A stretch of DNA of 64,000 nt from Ilyomonas limi (GCF_005233845.1 NZ_SZQL01000002.1:62001-126000), one strand, 5' to 3'; counted from the first letter of the stretch, positions 25,779 to 35,732 are shown. Made by a program: numbers and translations. The notes: generated by a model from the letters alone, not told the origin.

Positions 25779-25800
25779 AGTTGCAAGTCAGTTGCAAGTC
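25779..25800. repeat. Tandem 11-base repeat
   Basis: AGTTGCAAGTC occurs twice in direct succession upstream of the small secreted protein and DUF4142 genes. Confidence 0.6.
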
Positions 25801-25907
25801 GCCGTAATCCCTTATTGAGGCTGCTGTTTACCCGGATATTCACTTAATCTACCCGGTTATGGCTTATACTTTGATAGGCAGATAGAGTAACCTCAAAAAT
25901 TTATGTT

Positions 25908-26462
25908 ATGAAAAAAATTATGATTGTATTTGTTAGTAGCTGGATGCTATTAGCATGTAACAGTGCATCCAACAACAACCAGGATAGTGTTGACAGCGCA
26001 CAGGATGTAAATGATAGTACAAATGTTGTGAGCAACAATACCTCTGATTTTGCAACGGAAGCAGCCAGTGGCGGCATGATGGAAGTGCAGTTGGGACAAA
26101 TGGCGCAGCAAAAAGCCCAAAGCCAGCGCGTGAAGGACTTTGGAGCCATGATGGTAAAAGATCACTCACAAGCCAACGACGAATTAAAGGCAATAGCAGC
26201 AAGACAAAATATTGCATTACCCGATAGTATGTCGGACGACAAAAAGAAACACATAGACGACCTGAGCAGTAAAACAGGAAAAGATTTTGATAAAGCTTAT
26301 ATGGATATGATGGTGGATGACCATAAAGAAGATGTAGATAAATTTAAAGACGCTGCCCAAAATGTTACTGATACTGCCATCAGAAGTTTTGCGGCTAAAA
26401 CAGTACCTGTTTTACAAAAACATCTCGATTCTGCACAGGCAATTCACCAAAATATGCAGTAA
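25908..26462 (+). CDS. DUF4142 lipoprotein
   Basis: A 184-residue envelope lipoprotein. The signal peptide ends in a lipobox LLAC, with the lipidated cysteine at residue 17 followed by Asn and Ser. After an Asn/Asp/Ser-rich linker comes a ferritin-like four-helix DUF4142 domain (MMEVQLGQMAQQKAQSQRVK, MMVKDHSQAND, MDMMVDDHKEDVDKF). The His-Glu/Asp pattern in the helices could bind metal, but this is not proven for the family. It is a single gene, convergent with the next gene with only 3 bases between. Confidence 0.88.
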   Translation: MKKIMIVFVSSWMLLACNSASNNNQDSVDSAQDVNDSTNVVSNNTSDFATEAASGGMMEVQLGQMAQQKAQSQRVKDFGAMMVKDHSQANDELKAIAARQNIALPDSMSDDKKKHIDDLSSKTGKDFDKAYMDMMVDDHKEDVDKFKDAAQNVTDTAIRSFAAKTVPVLQKHLDSAQAIHQNMQ

Positions 26463-26465
26463 GTT

Positions 26466-26891
26466 TTATGGTATCCATTGCAGGTTGCAGATAGGTCGGG
26501 GTGCTACCCGCACAAGAGCAGCTTTTGCAGGGTTGGCCGGTATTTTTACAATATAAAAAATAAGGTCTTCGCCATGGGATAGCCGGTTGAGCTCCTGAAC
26601 ATTGAAAACAACTTTTATGGCATTGGCAGCTGCTGTTTTACTGTCAATGCCATTGCGTTGTTTGTTCATTACTATAACTTTTCTTATAAAAGCAGTATCG
26701 CTCCCTGCAAATACAAACTTCAAAGCAGAAGTATCCCTTTTATGTACCTGCACCGTTGGTATGCTATCCTCTGTTGCCGATGCAAGTTGTTTTTCATTAA
26801 GATACAACTTCCAGCTATCAACCGATTGACTATAGGACAAAAAAGGAATGAGTATTAGTATTATGGAGCAAATTTTAAAAAGCATATTCAT
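26466..26891 (-). CDS. Secreted hypothetical protein
   Basis: A 141-residue protein with a signal peptide (ICSIILILIPFLSYSQ, cleavage after about residue 22). The mature part has a WKLYLNEKQLASA strand pattern and a beta-sandwich-like periodicity (DTSALKFVFAGSDTAFIRKVIVM). No recognised family or catalytic motif. It ends 3 bases from the convergent DUF4142 gene. Confidence 0.65.
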   Translation of the reverse strand: MNMLFKICSIILILIPFLSYSQSVDSWKLYLNEKQLASATEDSIPTVQVHKRDTSALKFVFAGSDTAFIRKVIVMNKQRNGIDSKTAAANAIKVVFNVQELNRLSHGEDLIFYIVKIPANPAKAALVRVAPRPICNLQWIP

Positions 26892-27080
26892 TGTTTTATT
26901 ACAACAAGATAAACGAATCTTTACAGTGTTTGTTTAAAATCTCTTCAATAGTAGCTTACCGCGTAGTTATTCTGTATTCACCAATTGTTGCCATAAGACA
27001 GCATTGCAGTAAAAAAGTTAAACACAGAAGATAAACAAACAATTGTTTGTCTTTTATTTGCGCTCCAAAAGTTTAGCTAT

Positions 27081-28046
27081 ATGGCTGTCAAAGAAAAGAT
27101 TCTGGTAATAGGTGCTTCGGGACAAATAGGTGTTGAATTAACAATGGCGCTTCGCAAAATATATGGCAATGCCAATGTAATTGCTTCTGATTTGCGCGAA
27201 CAAAACCCGCTGCTCGAAGGCACCGGGCCGTATGTATCGCTGGATGTAATGAACAAAGAAATGCTGCATGTACAGGTAATTCGCCAAAATATTACGCAGA
27301 TTTATTTACTCGCAGCCATTCTTTCTGCCACGGGTGAAAAAAATCCAAATCTCGCCTGGAACCTCAACATGCAGGGCTTGCTGAATGTACTGGACATTGC
27401 AAGAGAAGAACAATTAACCAAAATATATTGGCCCAGCAGCATTGCGGTTTTTGGACCTACATCACCTAAACACAATTGTCCGCAGCAAACTATTATTGAG
27501 CCGATTACGGTGTATGGCATTAGTAAATATGCAGGCGAATTTTGGTGCAATTATTATCACCAGCGTTGGGGCGTAGATGTTCGCAGCTTGCGCTATCCGG
27601 GATTGATTAGTTATAAGTCGGCACCCGGCGGCGGCACTACCGATTACGCCGTAGAAATATTTAGCGAAGCAGTAGAAGATAAACACTACAATTGCTATCT
27701 GGCCGAAGATACTTATTTGCCCATGATGTATATGCCCGATGCCATTCGCGCCACCATCGAATTGATGGAGGCGCCAGCCGAAAATATTTCGGTACACACA
27801 TCATACAATCTGGCTGGCATTAGTTTTTCTCCGGGCGAAATTGCAGCCAGTATTCAACAGTATATACCCGATTTTACCATTGATTATAAACCAGACTACC
27901 GCCAAACCATTGCCAACAGTTGGCCGCAAAGCATTGATGATAGTATTGCGCAAAAAGACTGGCACTGGAAGCCGGAATATGATTTGGAAAAAATGACAAA
28001 AGATATGCTGGAGAATGTTCAAAAAGCATATGCAAAAAGCCATTAG
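27081..28046 (+). CDS. L-threonine 3-dehydrogenase, SDR/epimerase type
   Basis: NAD-dependent enzyme of 321 residues that oxidises L-threonine to 2-amino-3-ketobutyrate. The glycine-rich GASGQIGVEL motif, the catalytic YxxxK (YGISKYAGE) and the substrate-loop signature RYPGLISYKSAPGGGTTDYA followed by LPMMYMPDAIRAT match the short-chain threonine dehydrogenases known from Flavobacterium, distinct from the zinc enzymes. The 2-amino-3-ketobutyrate ligase is not adjacent. It pairs logically with the threonine synthase and glycine cleavage genes elsewhere in the window, but not in one operon. Confidence 0.93.
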   Translation: MAVKEKILVIGASGQIGVELTMALRKIYGNANVIASDLREQNPLLEGTGPYVSLDVMNKEMLHVQVIRQNITQIYLLAAILSATGEKNPNLAWNLNMQGLLNVLDIAREEQLTKIYWPSSIAVFGPTSPKHNCPQQTIIEPITVYGISKYAGEFWCNYYHQRWGVDVRSLRYPGLISYKSAPGGGTTDYAVEIFSEAVEDKHYNCYLAEDTYLPMMYMPDAIRATIELMEAPAENISVHTSYNLAGISFSPGEIAASIQQYIPDFTIDYKPDYRQTIANSWPQSIDDSIAQKDWHWKPEYDLEKMTKDMLENVQKAYAKSH

Positions 28047-28106
28047 ATTGTAATAACTGCGATCTATAAATCCCGGGCTTTAAGCAAAAAAATAGAAGTT
28101 TAAACT

Positions 28107-28535
28107 TTATTTCCCCGTAGGCAAAGACACATAAGAAATGTCGGCTACCGTTTTGTTTTCAAGAATGGCCAGGTTAGCATCGCGCACCTGGCACATAATG
28201 TCGCGCAGTCCACAATTATTTTCATCGCAGTGCCCGCATCGCTGGTAAAAGTGCAGACTTACACAGGGCAGCAAGGCTATGGGTCCATCTATCAGTCGCA
28301 ATACTTCGGCTAAAAAAACTTTCTCCGGCGGCTTAGCCAGATAATAGCCGCCGCCCTTGCCTTTTTTGCTATCCAGTATGCCCTGCTTTTTTAGTTCGAG
28401 CAATATGTTTTCCAAAAACTTAAGTGGAATATTTTGCTTCTGCGAAATTTCGGCAATGAGCACCGGCTCGCCGCCGCGCTGCTGCGCCAGGTACATCAAA
28501 GCCTTAAAAGCATACTGTGTTTTTTTAGAAAGCAT
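28107..28535 (-). CDS. Rrf2-family transcriptional regulator
   Basis: A 142-residue regulator with an N-terminal winged helix (KTQYAFKALMYLA, LKFLENILLELKKQG, KKGKGGGYYLA). Five cysteines lie in the C-terminal half: C91, C100, C103, C108 and C115. Three clustered cysteines like these hold an iron-sulfur cluster in IscR and NsrR, so redox or Fe-S sensing is likely. The promoter box TATTTTTG lies just upstream. The target genes are not evident; it is convergent with the threonine dehydrogenase gene. Confidence 0.9.
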   Translation of the reverse strand: MLSKKTQYAFKALMYLAQQRGGEPVLIAEISQKQNIPLKFLENILLELKKQGILDSKKGKGGGYYLAKPPEKVFLAEVLRLIDGPIALLPCVSLHFYQRCGHCDENNCGLRDIMCQVRDANLAILENKTVADISYVSLPTGK

Positions 28536-28561
28536 ACCCTTGTTTTATCAATCGCATCAAC

Positions 28562-28606
28562 CTACAAAAATAGGACTTATAGTTGTTAATTCTACATTAA
28601 TAGTCC
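28562..28606 (-). promoter_or_regulatory. Promoter and possible operator of the Rrf2 gene
   Basis: The minus strand has TATTTTTG (TAnnTTTG) close to the ATG. The box lies within CCTACAAAAATAGG, an imperfect palindrome. GGACT at about 28572 and AGTCC at about 28600 form an inverted pair around an AT-rich centre, a plausible self-regulation site. Confidence 0.4.
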
Positions 28607-28703
28607 GAAGGAGATCTGTTGGATAAAAGAGATTTAAAAAGGTGCGTTTTAATTATTTAAAAATCCAGCAACTGCAACATACTGGCCTAAGTAGAGTTAT
28701 TAA

Positions 28704-30416
28704 TTACAATATATTTTCAGCGGCAGTTAATTGGCTCCAGCCTGTCTTTTTGATACTATCCATCACATACCAGGTAGCAATGGCAGCCAGTATGGCTAAA
28801 ATAATAATGACCGGTGTTACAGGATACAGCAGATAATGTATTACGCCCAGTACAATTAATATCACCATCCTGAACAGGTTTTTTATAAAGCTGCCCGATT
28901 GCTGGCTGGTGTTTTGCGGTCTGGAGAATGGCAACGCTTTAAAACTAAGATAAGCCGACATTGCACTAACAAAAATAACATTTAAAACTGCCAATAATAA
29001 ATTGGGCAAAAACGGAACACCGATCAGTGCAAAGCCCGTGCACGCAATTATCAAAATCACCGGCATATAAAACTTTAAAATAACACTCTTTACCGCTCCG
29101 CTGATAACGGCTCCAGGTTCGGCAACGGGTGCTGTATAAAATATCCATACTGCTTTGAATTTTTCCGAATAAATCATCTGGTTAAGCGCCATCAATACCA
29201 GCAGGCTGGTCATGTACAATGCAAGCACAATAATGCCTCTGCTTTGTGATGAATCGCTTTGCAAACTTTGTAATGAAAAATGGTGCATATTAAAAAACAT
29301 CAAAAAAACATACACCACCAGATAACCTGCCGATGGATATACTTTTATTTTAAAATCTTTGCTGCGGGCAGTCATTTTCCACGTAAACAAAAAGCCGGTC
29401 CGCTCTGCACTGCTTTTGGTAAAAAGGTTTGCCAGCCATTGCGAATAAGTAGCAGCAGGTTGCTTTGTTATCTTTTTAGCAACAGGTGTGCTGCCTGCAT
29501 CGGAACTGGAAATGAGTGCCAATTTTTTATTAAAGCTCGGCGCAAAATATTTTACTACTACTATCATACACAACACGGGAATTAAAAAGCTGCATACGGT
29601 TAATGCAACCGTAACCGCATTGCCCGATAAAGTATATAAAGTATGCCACGCCACCGCAAACCAATAAGGTGGCGCCAGCAGCATAGCCGGGTAGTTGGAA
29701 AAATTAATGTTTATATTTTCCATTGAACCCATTACTCTTGGTATGAACTGATAGCTGGCATACAATACAATAGCAAATACTATCTGAAAATAAGAGATAA
29801 CATTCTGAAACTTTTGGGGTGTGGTAATACGAAGAATAAGAATATAAATGGCATTGATTAAAAACAACGTAAACAGCACTGCAAACAAGGATAGTATAAA
29901 CAGGAGCAATCCTGCTGTAACACCTCGCTCAACAAACATAAAGATGACGCCCGGCAATACCATCGGCAATACAATCTTACATATATGTATAAAAATGTGC
30001 AGTAATCTTGCAACAACAACTGTTTTATCATTCACCGGTTTGGGCAGTATAATGTAGTTATCACGCACGTCTATCAGTACCGAAGTAAAATCGGAAATAA
30101 GCGTAGCAGCCAGCATAAAAATGAACATGGAAAAAAACAGCGTAAGCTGTGTTGTAATATTGTTTCCTACGGAAAAGGAAAACATAAACATAGCCCCTAG
30201 TATTACACTCACCAACATAGTGCCTAAAGTAGCTTTGGTGGCTGCCTGCTTTTTGCGCTTGCCGCCTGCCTGCTGAAACGTATTCGGTCGCCGGTCGTCT
30301 ATCAGCAGTTTGGCAGATACAATAGTTTGAAGTTGCGCGGTATCTATGCCCAACTTTTTGTATAGTTTCCTCGGCAGCAGCACCAGCCTGAGTAAGATTG
30401 TATTGATAATGTTCAT
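28704..30416 (-). CDS. ABC transporter permease-like membrane protein
   Basis: A 570-residue integral membrane protein with about twelve hydrophobic segments and no ATPase motif. A cytoplasmic region near residues 300-350 (SSDAGSTPVAKKITKQP) separates two membrane halves. It starts 5 bases after the stop of an ABC ATPase gene, so it is most likely the membrane part of an ABC-2-like exporter. The sequence is not close to any named family I recognise, and the substrate is unknown. Confidence 0.75.
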   Translation of the reverse strand: MNIINTILLRLVLLPRKLYKKLGIDTAQLQTIVSAKLLIDDRRPNTFQQAGGKRKKQAATKATLGTMLVSVILGAMFMFSFSVGNNITTQLTLFFSMFIFMLAATLISDFTSVLIDVRDNYIILPKPVNDKTVVVARLLHIFIHICKIVLPMVLPGVIFMFVERGVTAGLLLFILSLFAVLFTLFLINAIYILILRITTPQKFQNVISYFQIVFAIVLYASYQFIPRVMGSMENININFSNYPAMLLAPPYWFAVAWHTLYTLSGNAVTVALTVCSFLIPVLCMIVVVKYFAPSFNKKLALISSSDAGSTPVAKKITKQPAATYSQWLANLFTKSSAERTGFLFTWKMTARSKDFKIKVYPSAGYLVVYVFLMFFNMHHFSLQSLQSDSSQSRGIIVLALYMTSLLVLMALNQMIYSEKFKAVWIFYTAPVAEPGAVISGAVKSVILKFYMPVILIIACTGFALIGVPFLPNLLLAVLNVIFVSAMSAYLSFKALPFSRPQNTSQQSGSFIKNLFRMVILIVLGVIHYLLYPVTPVIIILAILAAIATWYVMDSIKKTGWSQLTAAENIL

Positions 30417-30421
30417 AAAGA

Positions 30422-31198
30422 TTACGACTGTTCAATAGCATTAAATAATTCATCGGCTACGCCGCTGAGCGAGTTGTTGGCAGTAAGATTAGAGAAAATC
30501 TGCTCCAGGCTTTTGTTGCCTTGTTGTAGTTTCAGTTCTTCAAAAGAACCATCGGCTATTATGGTTCCATCGCTGATGAGCACAATGCGGTCGCTTACTT
30601 TTTCTACAATATCCATCATGTGGCTGCAATAAAAAATGGTCTTGCCTTCTTTTGCCAGCCGGCTGATTAATTCCTTAATAATAATCACACTATTTGCATC
30701 CAATCCGCTTAGCGGTTCATCGAGGATAATAATGTTTGGATTGTGCAGCAATCCTGAAATAATCAGCACTTTTTGCCGCATGCCTTTGCTAAAACTATCC
30801 ATCCGCTGATGAATATTTTGCTCCATTCCAAATGCAGTCATCATGCGTTGTATGCGCTCGCTTATAACTTCTGCTCTCATCCCATACAAACTGCCGGTAA
30901 ATTGCAGGAACTCCGATGGCGTGAGCATATCATACAGTTCTGCCATTTCGGGTACATAACCAATGCTGCCCTTTACCGACAACACATCTTCTTTCAGGTT
31001 GATGTCATTAACATATACTTCGCCTTCATAATCGCTTATCAGCCCGCACAAAATTTTAACGGTAGTGCTCTTGCCAGCGCCATTCGAGCCAATATAACCG
31101 ATTACCTGACCGGGATAAATGTCCAGCGAAATGTCTTTGAGCACCTGCTTGCTGCCATAACTTTTGCGCAGGTGACGCATACTGATGATGGGTTTCAT
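30422..31198 (-). CDS. ABC transporter ATP-binding protein
   Basis: A 258-residue ATPase with Walker A GSNGAGKST, Q-loop region GYVPEMAELYDML, ABC signature FSKGMRQKV, Walker B NIIILDEPLSGLD and the switch histidine in YCSHMMDIVEKV. This pattern is typical of ABC-2 exporters (CcmA/NatA-like). It is encoded directly upstream of the large permease, with which it should work. A TAnnTTTG promoter lies about 18 bases before the ATG. Confidence 0.93.
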   Translation of the reverse strand: MKPIISMRHLRKSYGSKQVLKDISLDIYPGQVIGYIGSNGAGKSTTVKILCGLISDYEGEVYVNDINLKEDVLSVKGSIGYVPEMAELYDMLTPSEFLQFTGSLYGMRAEVISERIQRMMTAFGMEQNIHQRMDSFSKGMRQKVLIISGLLHNPNIIILDEPLSGLDANSVIIIKELISRLAKEGKTIFYCSHMMDIVEKVSDRIVLISDGTIIADGSFEELKLQQGNKSLEQIFSNLTANNSLSGVADELFNAIEQS

Positions 31199-31499
31199 TG
31201 ATTGAATTAAATAGCCAAATGTAACAGGAATACCGTTGCTAAAGCAACAGTTATTTTTATGATGTTACGAACTGCAGTGCTACTATTGAGGTATTGGTGT
31301 GTCACTCACGTCAACACCTCTACATGCCTGAGCTTTTAAGCAAGTACGTTTTTCATCGCAGAGGAACATGAGTTTAAGCGCTGAGGCACGCAAAGCAATA
31401 AGGATATTCCTGTAGCTTTCAAAAGTATATCACAAGCCGCGAAGTAATTAAGCAACCTTTCTTCATCCTGCTCATCTTGTCAATCTCCCCAAATCTACG
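31199..31499. other. Intergenic region with promoter and inverted repeat
   Basis: TACATTTG at 31216-31223 on the minus strand is the promoter box of the ABC operon. At 31287-31319 an imperfect 13-bp inverted repeat, GAGGTATTGGTGT...ACGTCAACACCTC, stands without a T-run. No gene is visible in the rest. Confidence 0.5.
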
Positions 31500-33905
31500 T
31501 CAATTTCTGACCGGCTTGCCTGTTTTTAATACACTTTGCAACCGCTCCAATGTTTTGCGCTCGCCGCAAAGTGAAAGAAAAGCTTCACGTTCTAAGTCGA
31601 GCAGATATTGTTCACTTACCAGGCTTTGCTCGCTCAAATCGCCACCGCACATAACGTACGCTAATTTACGTGCTACCAGCGCATCATGTGCGGTGGCATA
31701 ACCGGCACGCTGCATTCCATTAACGCCCACCAGCAGCGCACCCAATGCACTTTTCCCCAATACTTTGATGTCCTTACGCGGTACAGGCATCACATAGCCG
31801 CTATCATACATTTCCAGCACACTTCTTTTTGCTTCGGTAATGCGACGGTTTTGATTCATTACTACTTCATCCAACCCTTTGCGTAAGATGCCCAGGCTAT
31901 ATGCTTCCAATGCTGATGTAGCTACTTTAGCAGTGGCAATGGTGAGAAAACGGTTTTTCAGCGTAATGGTTTCCGGCTCGTCTTCATGCATTTCATCAGC
32001 AGCGCGCAGCACAAATTCTTTGGTGCCACCACCACCGGGTATTAGCCCCACGCCAAGCTCTACCAAACCAATATATGTTTCCGCAGCAGCGCACACTTTA
32101 TCGGCATGCAAATTCATTTCGCAACCGCCGCCCAGGGTTAAGCCATGCGGTGCAATCACCACCGGAACAGAAGAATATCTTACCCGCATTACGGTATTTT
32201 GAAACATACGGATAGCAAGGTCTAATTCGTCGTATTCCTGTTCCACTGCAAACATGAAAATCATACCTACATTGGCACCTGCACTAAAGTTGGCGCCATC
32301 ATTGGCAATCACCAAACCTTTGTACTTTTCTTCGGCTATGGCAATGCTTTTGTTTGCAGCGTCCAACACTTCGCTGCCAATGGAGTTCATTTTGGTATTC
32401 CATTGCAACGCCACTACTTCATCGCCAATATCATACAAAGCTGCATGGCTGTTTTTCCAAACAACCTTATCGGTATAATTACTCAAAACAATAAACACCC
32501 CGGTACCAGGAATGAGTTGATATGTTTTAGAAGGAATATCATAATACAACCGTTTACCTTTTTCTGTTTTATAAAAAGAAGTATTACCGGCAGCCAGCAT
32601 TTCATCTACCCACGAAGCATACGTAAAACCTGCCGCTTTCATCATTTCCGCAGTTTTTGCTACACCCAGCAAATCCCAGGTTTCAAACGCACCTATCTCC
32701 CATCCAAAGCCAGCTTTCATGGCGTCATCTATGCGGTAGCTTTCATCACTTATTTCGGGTATGCGGTAAGAAATATAAGAAAACAGTGCATAAAACAGTT
32801 GCCCGTAAAACTCCCCTGCCTTATCAGTACCAGCGAACAACACAGGAATGCGCTGCCGCACGTCTTCTATTGGCTTAACCGCATCAAGTGTTGCAAATTT
32901 TGGTTTATTGCGGGGCGCATATTCAAAAGTATCTAAGTTCAACGTTTGTATCTCCGTATCGCGCTTTTGTTCTTCGGGGCTGCCTTCGGCAAGTGGTAGT
33001 TTTATTTTCTTAAAAAAACCTCCTCCAGTTTTATCGCCCAGCCAATTATTGGTAACAATCTTTTCCAGCCATGCCGGGATAACAAACATCTCTTTAGCTT
33101 CATCATCCGGCAGGTTGTTCCTCAAATCCTTCGCTACCTTTACCATTGTATCAATGCCCACCACATCTGCGGTTCGAAAAGTAGCCGATTTGGGGCGACC
33201 AATAACAGGACCTGTCAACGCATCCACTTCATCAATATTCAATCCTAGTTTTTGCATTACATGAAAGATATTCATGATGCCAAACACGCCTACACGGTTA
33301 GCAATAAACGCGGGTGTATCTTTTGCCAGCACCGTTGTTTTGCCCAAATACAAATCGCCATAGTGCAGGAGGAAATTTGTAACTGATTGGTCGGTGTCTT
33401 TTGTAGGAATAATCTCGAGCAGGCGCAAATAGCGTGGCGGATTGAAGAAGTGCGTGCCGCAAAAATGTTTTTTAAAATCTTCACTCCTACCCTCTGCCAA
33501 CAGGTGAATGGGAATGCCGGAAGTGTTGGAGGTAACAAGCGTGCCTTTTTTGCGATATTGTTCTACTTTCTCGTATAATGAGCGTTTTATATCCAATCGT
33601 TCCACCACTACTTCTATCACCCAATCGCAGGCAGCAATGTCTTTCAGGTTATCATCAAAGTTGCCGGTGGTAATACGCTTTACTACATCGGGCGTATATA
33701 CCGGCGAAGGATTGCTTTTGATGGCAGCCTGCAACGCATCATTTACCACCTTATTCCTTGCTAAAACATTGGTACTTTCTGTAGCTTCTTTTGGCACTAT
33801 ATCCAACAATAATACCTGTACACCAATACCTGCAAACAAACAGGCAATGCGCGAGCCCATGATGCCACTGCCTAACACAGCTACTTTTTTTATAGTACGT
33901 TTCAT
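31500..33905 (-). CDS. 3-hydroxyacyl-CoA dehydrogenase / enoyl-CoA hydratase fusion
   Basis: A bifunctional beta-oxidation enzyme of 801 residues. The dehydrogenase half comes first (Rossmann motif AVLGSGIMGSRIA, catalytic-domain GTHFFNPPRYLRLLEII and a second 3HCDH helical domain). A C-terminal crotonase domain follows (NDGANFSAGANVGM, and HGLTLGGGCEMNLHADKV forming the oxyanion hole). The order is reversed compared with E. coli FadB, as in many Bacteroidota and actinobacterial proteins. No thiolase or acyl-CoA dehydrogenase gene is adjacent. Confidence 0.92.
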   Translation of the reverse strand: MKRTIKKVAVLGSGIMGSRIACLFAGIGVQVLLLDIVPKEATESTNVLARNKVVNDALQAAIKSNPSPVYTPDVVKRITTGNFDDNLKDIAACDWVIEVVVERLDIKRSLYEKVEQYRKKGTLVTSNTSGIPIHLLAEGRSEDFKKHFCGTHFFNPPRYLRLLEIIPTKDTDQSVTNFLLHYGDLYLGKTTVLAKDTPAFIANRVGVFGIMNIFHVMQKLGLNIDEVDALTGPVIGRPKSATFRTADVVGIDTMVKVAKDLRNNLPDDEAKEMFVIPAWLEKIVTNNWLGDKTGGGFFKKIKLPLAEGSPEEQKRDTEIQTLNLDTFEYAPRNKPKFATLDAVKPIEDVRQRIPVLFAGTDKAGEFYGQLFYALFSYISYRIPEISDESYRIDDAMKAGFGWEIGAFETWDLLGVAKTAEMMKAAGFTYASWVDEMLAAGNTSFYKTEKGKRLYYDIPSKTYQLIPGTGVFIVLSNYTDKVVWKNSHAALYDIGDEVVALQWNTKMNSIGSEVLDAANKSIAIAEEKYKGLVIANDGANFSAGANVGMIFMFAVEQEYDELDLAIRMFQNTVMRVRYSSVPVVIAPHGLTLGGGCEMNLHADKVCAAAETYIGLVELGVGLIPGGGGTKEFVLRAADEMHEDEPETITLKNRFLTIATAKVATSALEAYSLGILRKGLDEVVMNQNRRITEAKRSVLEMYDSGYVMPVPRKDIKVLGKSALGALLVGVNGMQRAGYATAHDALVARKLAYVMCGGDLSEQSLVSEQYLLDLEREAFLSLCGERKTLERLQSVLKTGKPVRN

Positions 33906-34217
33906 ATAGTTCGTTTATAAGATTTCCGGGCAACAATAAAGTGATAAAACGAAGATAAGGGAAATACAAGGCGTCAAAGCGTTATCAATGCGAGGTATTT
34001 ATACAATAAGTATGTGTACAATCAACTAAGACTGAAGCCCTGGGTTATCTCTCGTTTGTGCCTGTATGTCAAATAAATTTTGCCACATACTTACAGAAAA
34101 GTATGGCAGTTATATAAGCTATTGGTTTTTAAGCAAGAATATCCATTGCAAAAACGACTTTTGCATGACGATAATTTTTACCTTATGTTTGTTGCATAGC
34201 TAAAGCAAACTGAACTT
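33906..34217. other. Intergenic region upstream of glmM
   Basis: A 312-base divergent gap. The plus strand holds the glmM promoter; the rest shows no hairpin or gene. GACTGAAGCCCT at about 34029 also occurs near 2465. Confidence 0.4.
34160..34191 (+). promoter_or_regulatory. glmM promoter (TTTG -33 and TATGTTTG -7)
   Basis: TTTG at 34160-34163, a 20-base spacer, then TATGTTTG at 34184-34191 gives the complete Bacteroidota promoter pattern, 27 bases before the glmM ATG. Confidence 0.65.
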
Positions 34218-35600
34218 ATGCCGTTGATAAAAAGTATTTCGGGAATTAGAGGCACCATTGGCGGGAAGCCTGGCGAAACCCTTAGCCCTATTGATATTGT
34301 GAAATTTACAGCCGCTTACGGCACCTGGATTTTGCAACAGGAACATCCCAACAAAAATATTGTGGTAGGCAGAGATGGAAGAGTAAGCGGCGCCATGGTG
34401 CAGCAGTTGGTAGTAAGTACTTTGAATGCTGTAGGCCTGAACGTAATTGATGCCGGATTGAGCACCACGCCAACGATTGAAATGGCGGTTTTGTTTGAAG
34501 CGGCAGCGGGTGGTATTATTCTCACCGCGAGTCACAACCCAAAGGAATGGAATGCACTAAAACTGCTGAACAACAAAGGCGAATTTTTGAGTAGCGAGGA
34601 CGGGCAAAGAATATTGGAAATTGCAGCTAATGATGAGTACAATTTTGTACCGGTAGATAAATTGGGAACCACTACCGTAAACGATACTTTCCTTGATAAA
34701 CATATAGAAACCGTATTGAATTATGAACTGGTGGATATAGCGGCCATCAAAGCACGCAATTTTAAGATTGTGGTAGATGCTATTAACAGTACGGGTGCAT
34801 TGGCAGTGCCACCATTGCTTAAGAAATTGGGTGTGGAAAACGTAATTGTACTCAATGGAGAAGTCAATGGCAAATTTGCCCACAACCCCGAGCCCTTACC
34901 ACAACACCTTACCGGCTTATCAACCGAAGTAAACAAAGAAAAAGCAGACCTTGGCATTGCCATTGACCCCGATGTGGACCGGCTTTGTTTTGTATGCGAA
35001 GACGGTTCTTTTTTTGGCGAAGAATATACATTAGTTGCCGTGGCAGATTATATACTGCAACACCGCAAAGGCAACACCGTAAGCAACATGAGTTCTACCC
35101 GCGCGTTGAAAGATATTACACTAAAAAATGGTGGTGAATACTACCCCAGTGCTGTTGGCGAAGTGAATGTGGTGAATAAAATGAAAGCTGTAGATGCAGT
35201 AATTGGCGGTGAGGGTAACGGCGGCATTATTGTTCCCGATTTGCATTATGGCAGAGATGCTTTGATTGGTATCGCTCTGTTTTTAAGTCTGTTGGCAAAA
35301 AGTAAAAAAAGCATCAAACAATTAAGACGCAATTACCCGGATTATTTTATCAGCAAAAACAAAATTGATTTAGGCAAAAGCGTGAATGTGCAGGATATTT
35401 TTGACCGCATTCAACAGAAATACAAAAACAATCCTTCCAATACTGATGATGGATTGAAGATAGAATTTGATAAAGACTGGGTGCATCTCCGTACCAGCAA
35501 TACCGAACCAATCATCCGTATTTATGCAGAAAGTAGTTTTGAAACAACCGCCGATAATATTGCGAGAAAATTGATGCAGGATATCAAGGAGAATATTTAA
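34218..35600 (+). CDS. glmM: Phosphoglucosamine mutase
   Basis: Converts glucosamine 6-phosphate to glucosamine 1-phosphate on the path to UDP-GlcNAc for cell wall and lipopolysaccharide. The 460 residues show the active-site phosphoserine S105 in ILTASHNPKEWNALK, the metal loop AIDPDVDRLCF, the sugar-binding loop GGEGNGGI and the phosphate loop RTSNTEPIIRIY. Phosphomannomutase activity cannot be excluded. GlmS, the enzyme before it in the pathway, is encoded 1.1 kb downstream on the same strand, separated by a divergent acetyltransferase gene. Confidence 0.93.
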   Translation: MPLIKSISGIRGTIGGKPGETLSPIDIVKFTAAYGTWILQQEHPNKNIVVGRDGRVSGAMVQQLVVSTLNAVGLNVIDAGLSTTPTIEMAVLFEAAAGGIILTASHNPKEWNALKLLNNKGEFLSSEDGQRILEIAANDEYNFVPVDKLGTTTVNDTFLDKHIETVLNYELVDIAAIKARNFKIVVDAINSTGALAVPPLLKKLGVENVIVLNGEVNGKFAHNPEPLPQHLTGLSTEVNKEKADLGIAIDPDVDRLCFVCEDGSFFGEEYTLVAVADYILQHRKGNTVSNMSSTRALKDITLKNGGEYYPSAVGEVNVVNKMKAVDAVIGGEGNGGIIVPDLHYGRDALIGIALFLSLLAKSKKSIKQLRRNYPDYFISKNKIDLGKSVNVQDIFDRIQQKYKNNPSNTDDGLKIEFDKDWVHLRTSNTEPIIRIYAESSFETTADNIARKLMQDIKENI

Positions 35601-35654
35601 TTTTTTGTTGAACGTTTTTTGAGACACAGAGGTCTACCAAGGTCTATATTATAC

Positions 35655-35690
35655 AGGCTCCGAAATTTTTACAGTTTCGGAGCCTTTTTT
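35655..35690 (+). terminator. glmM terminator
   Basis: AGGCTCCGAAA...TTTCGGAGCCT, a perfect 11-bp stem with a 9-base loop, followed by a run of T, about 55 bases after the glmM stop. Confidence 0.9.
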
Positions 35691-35732
35691 ATAGCATATG
35701 GATAAACAATTTTAAACATGAATTTTTGATAT

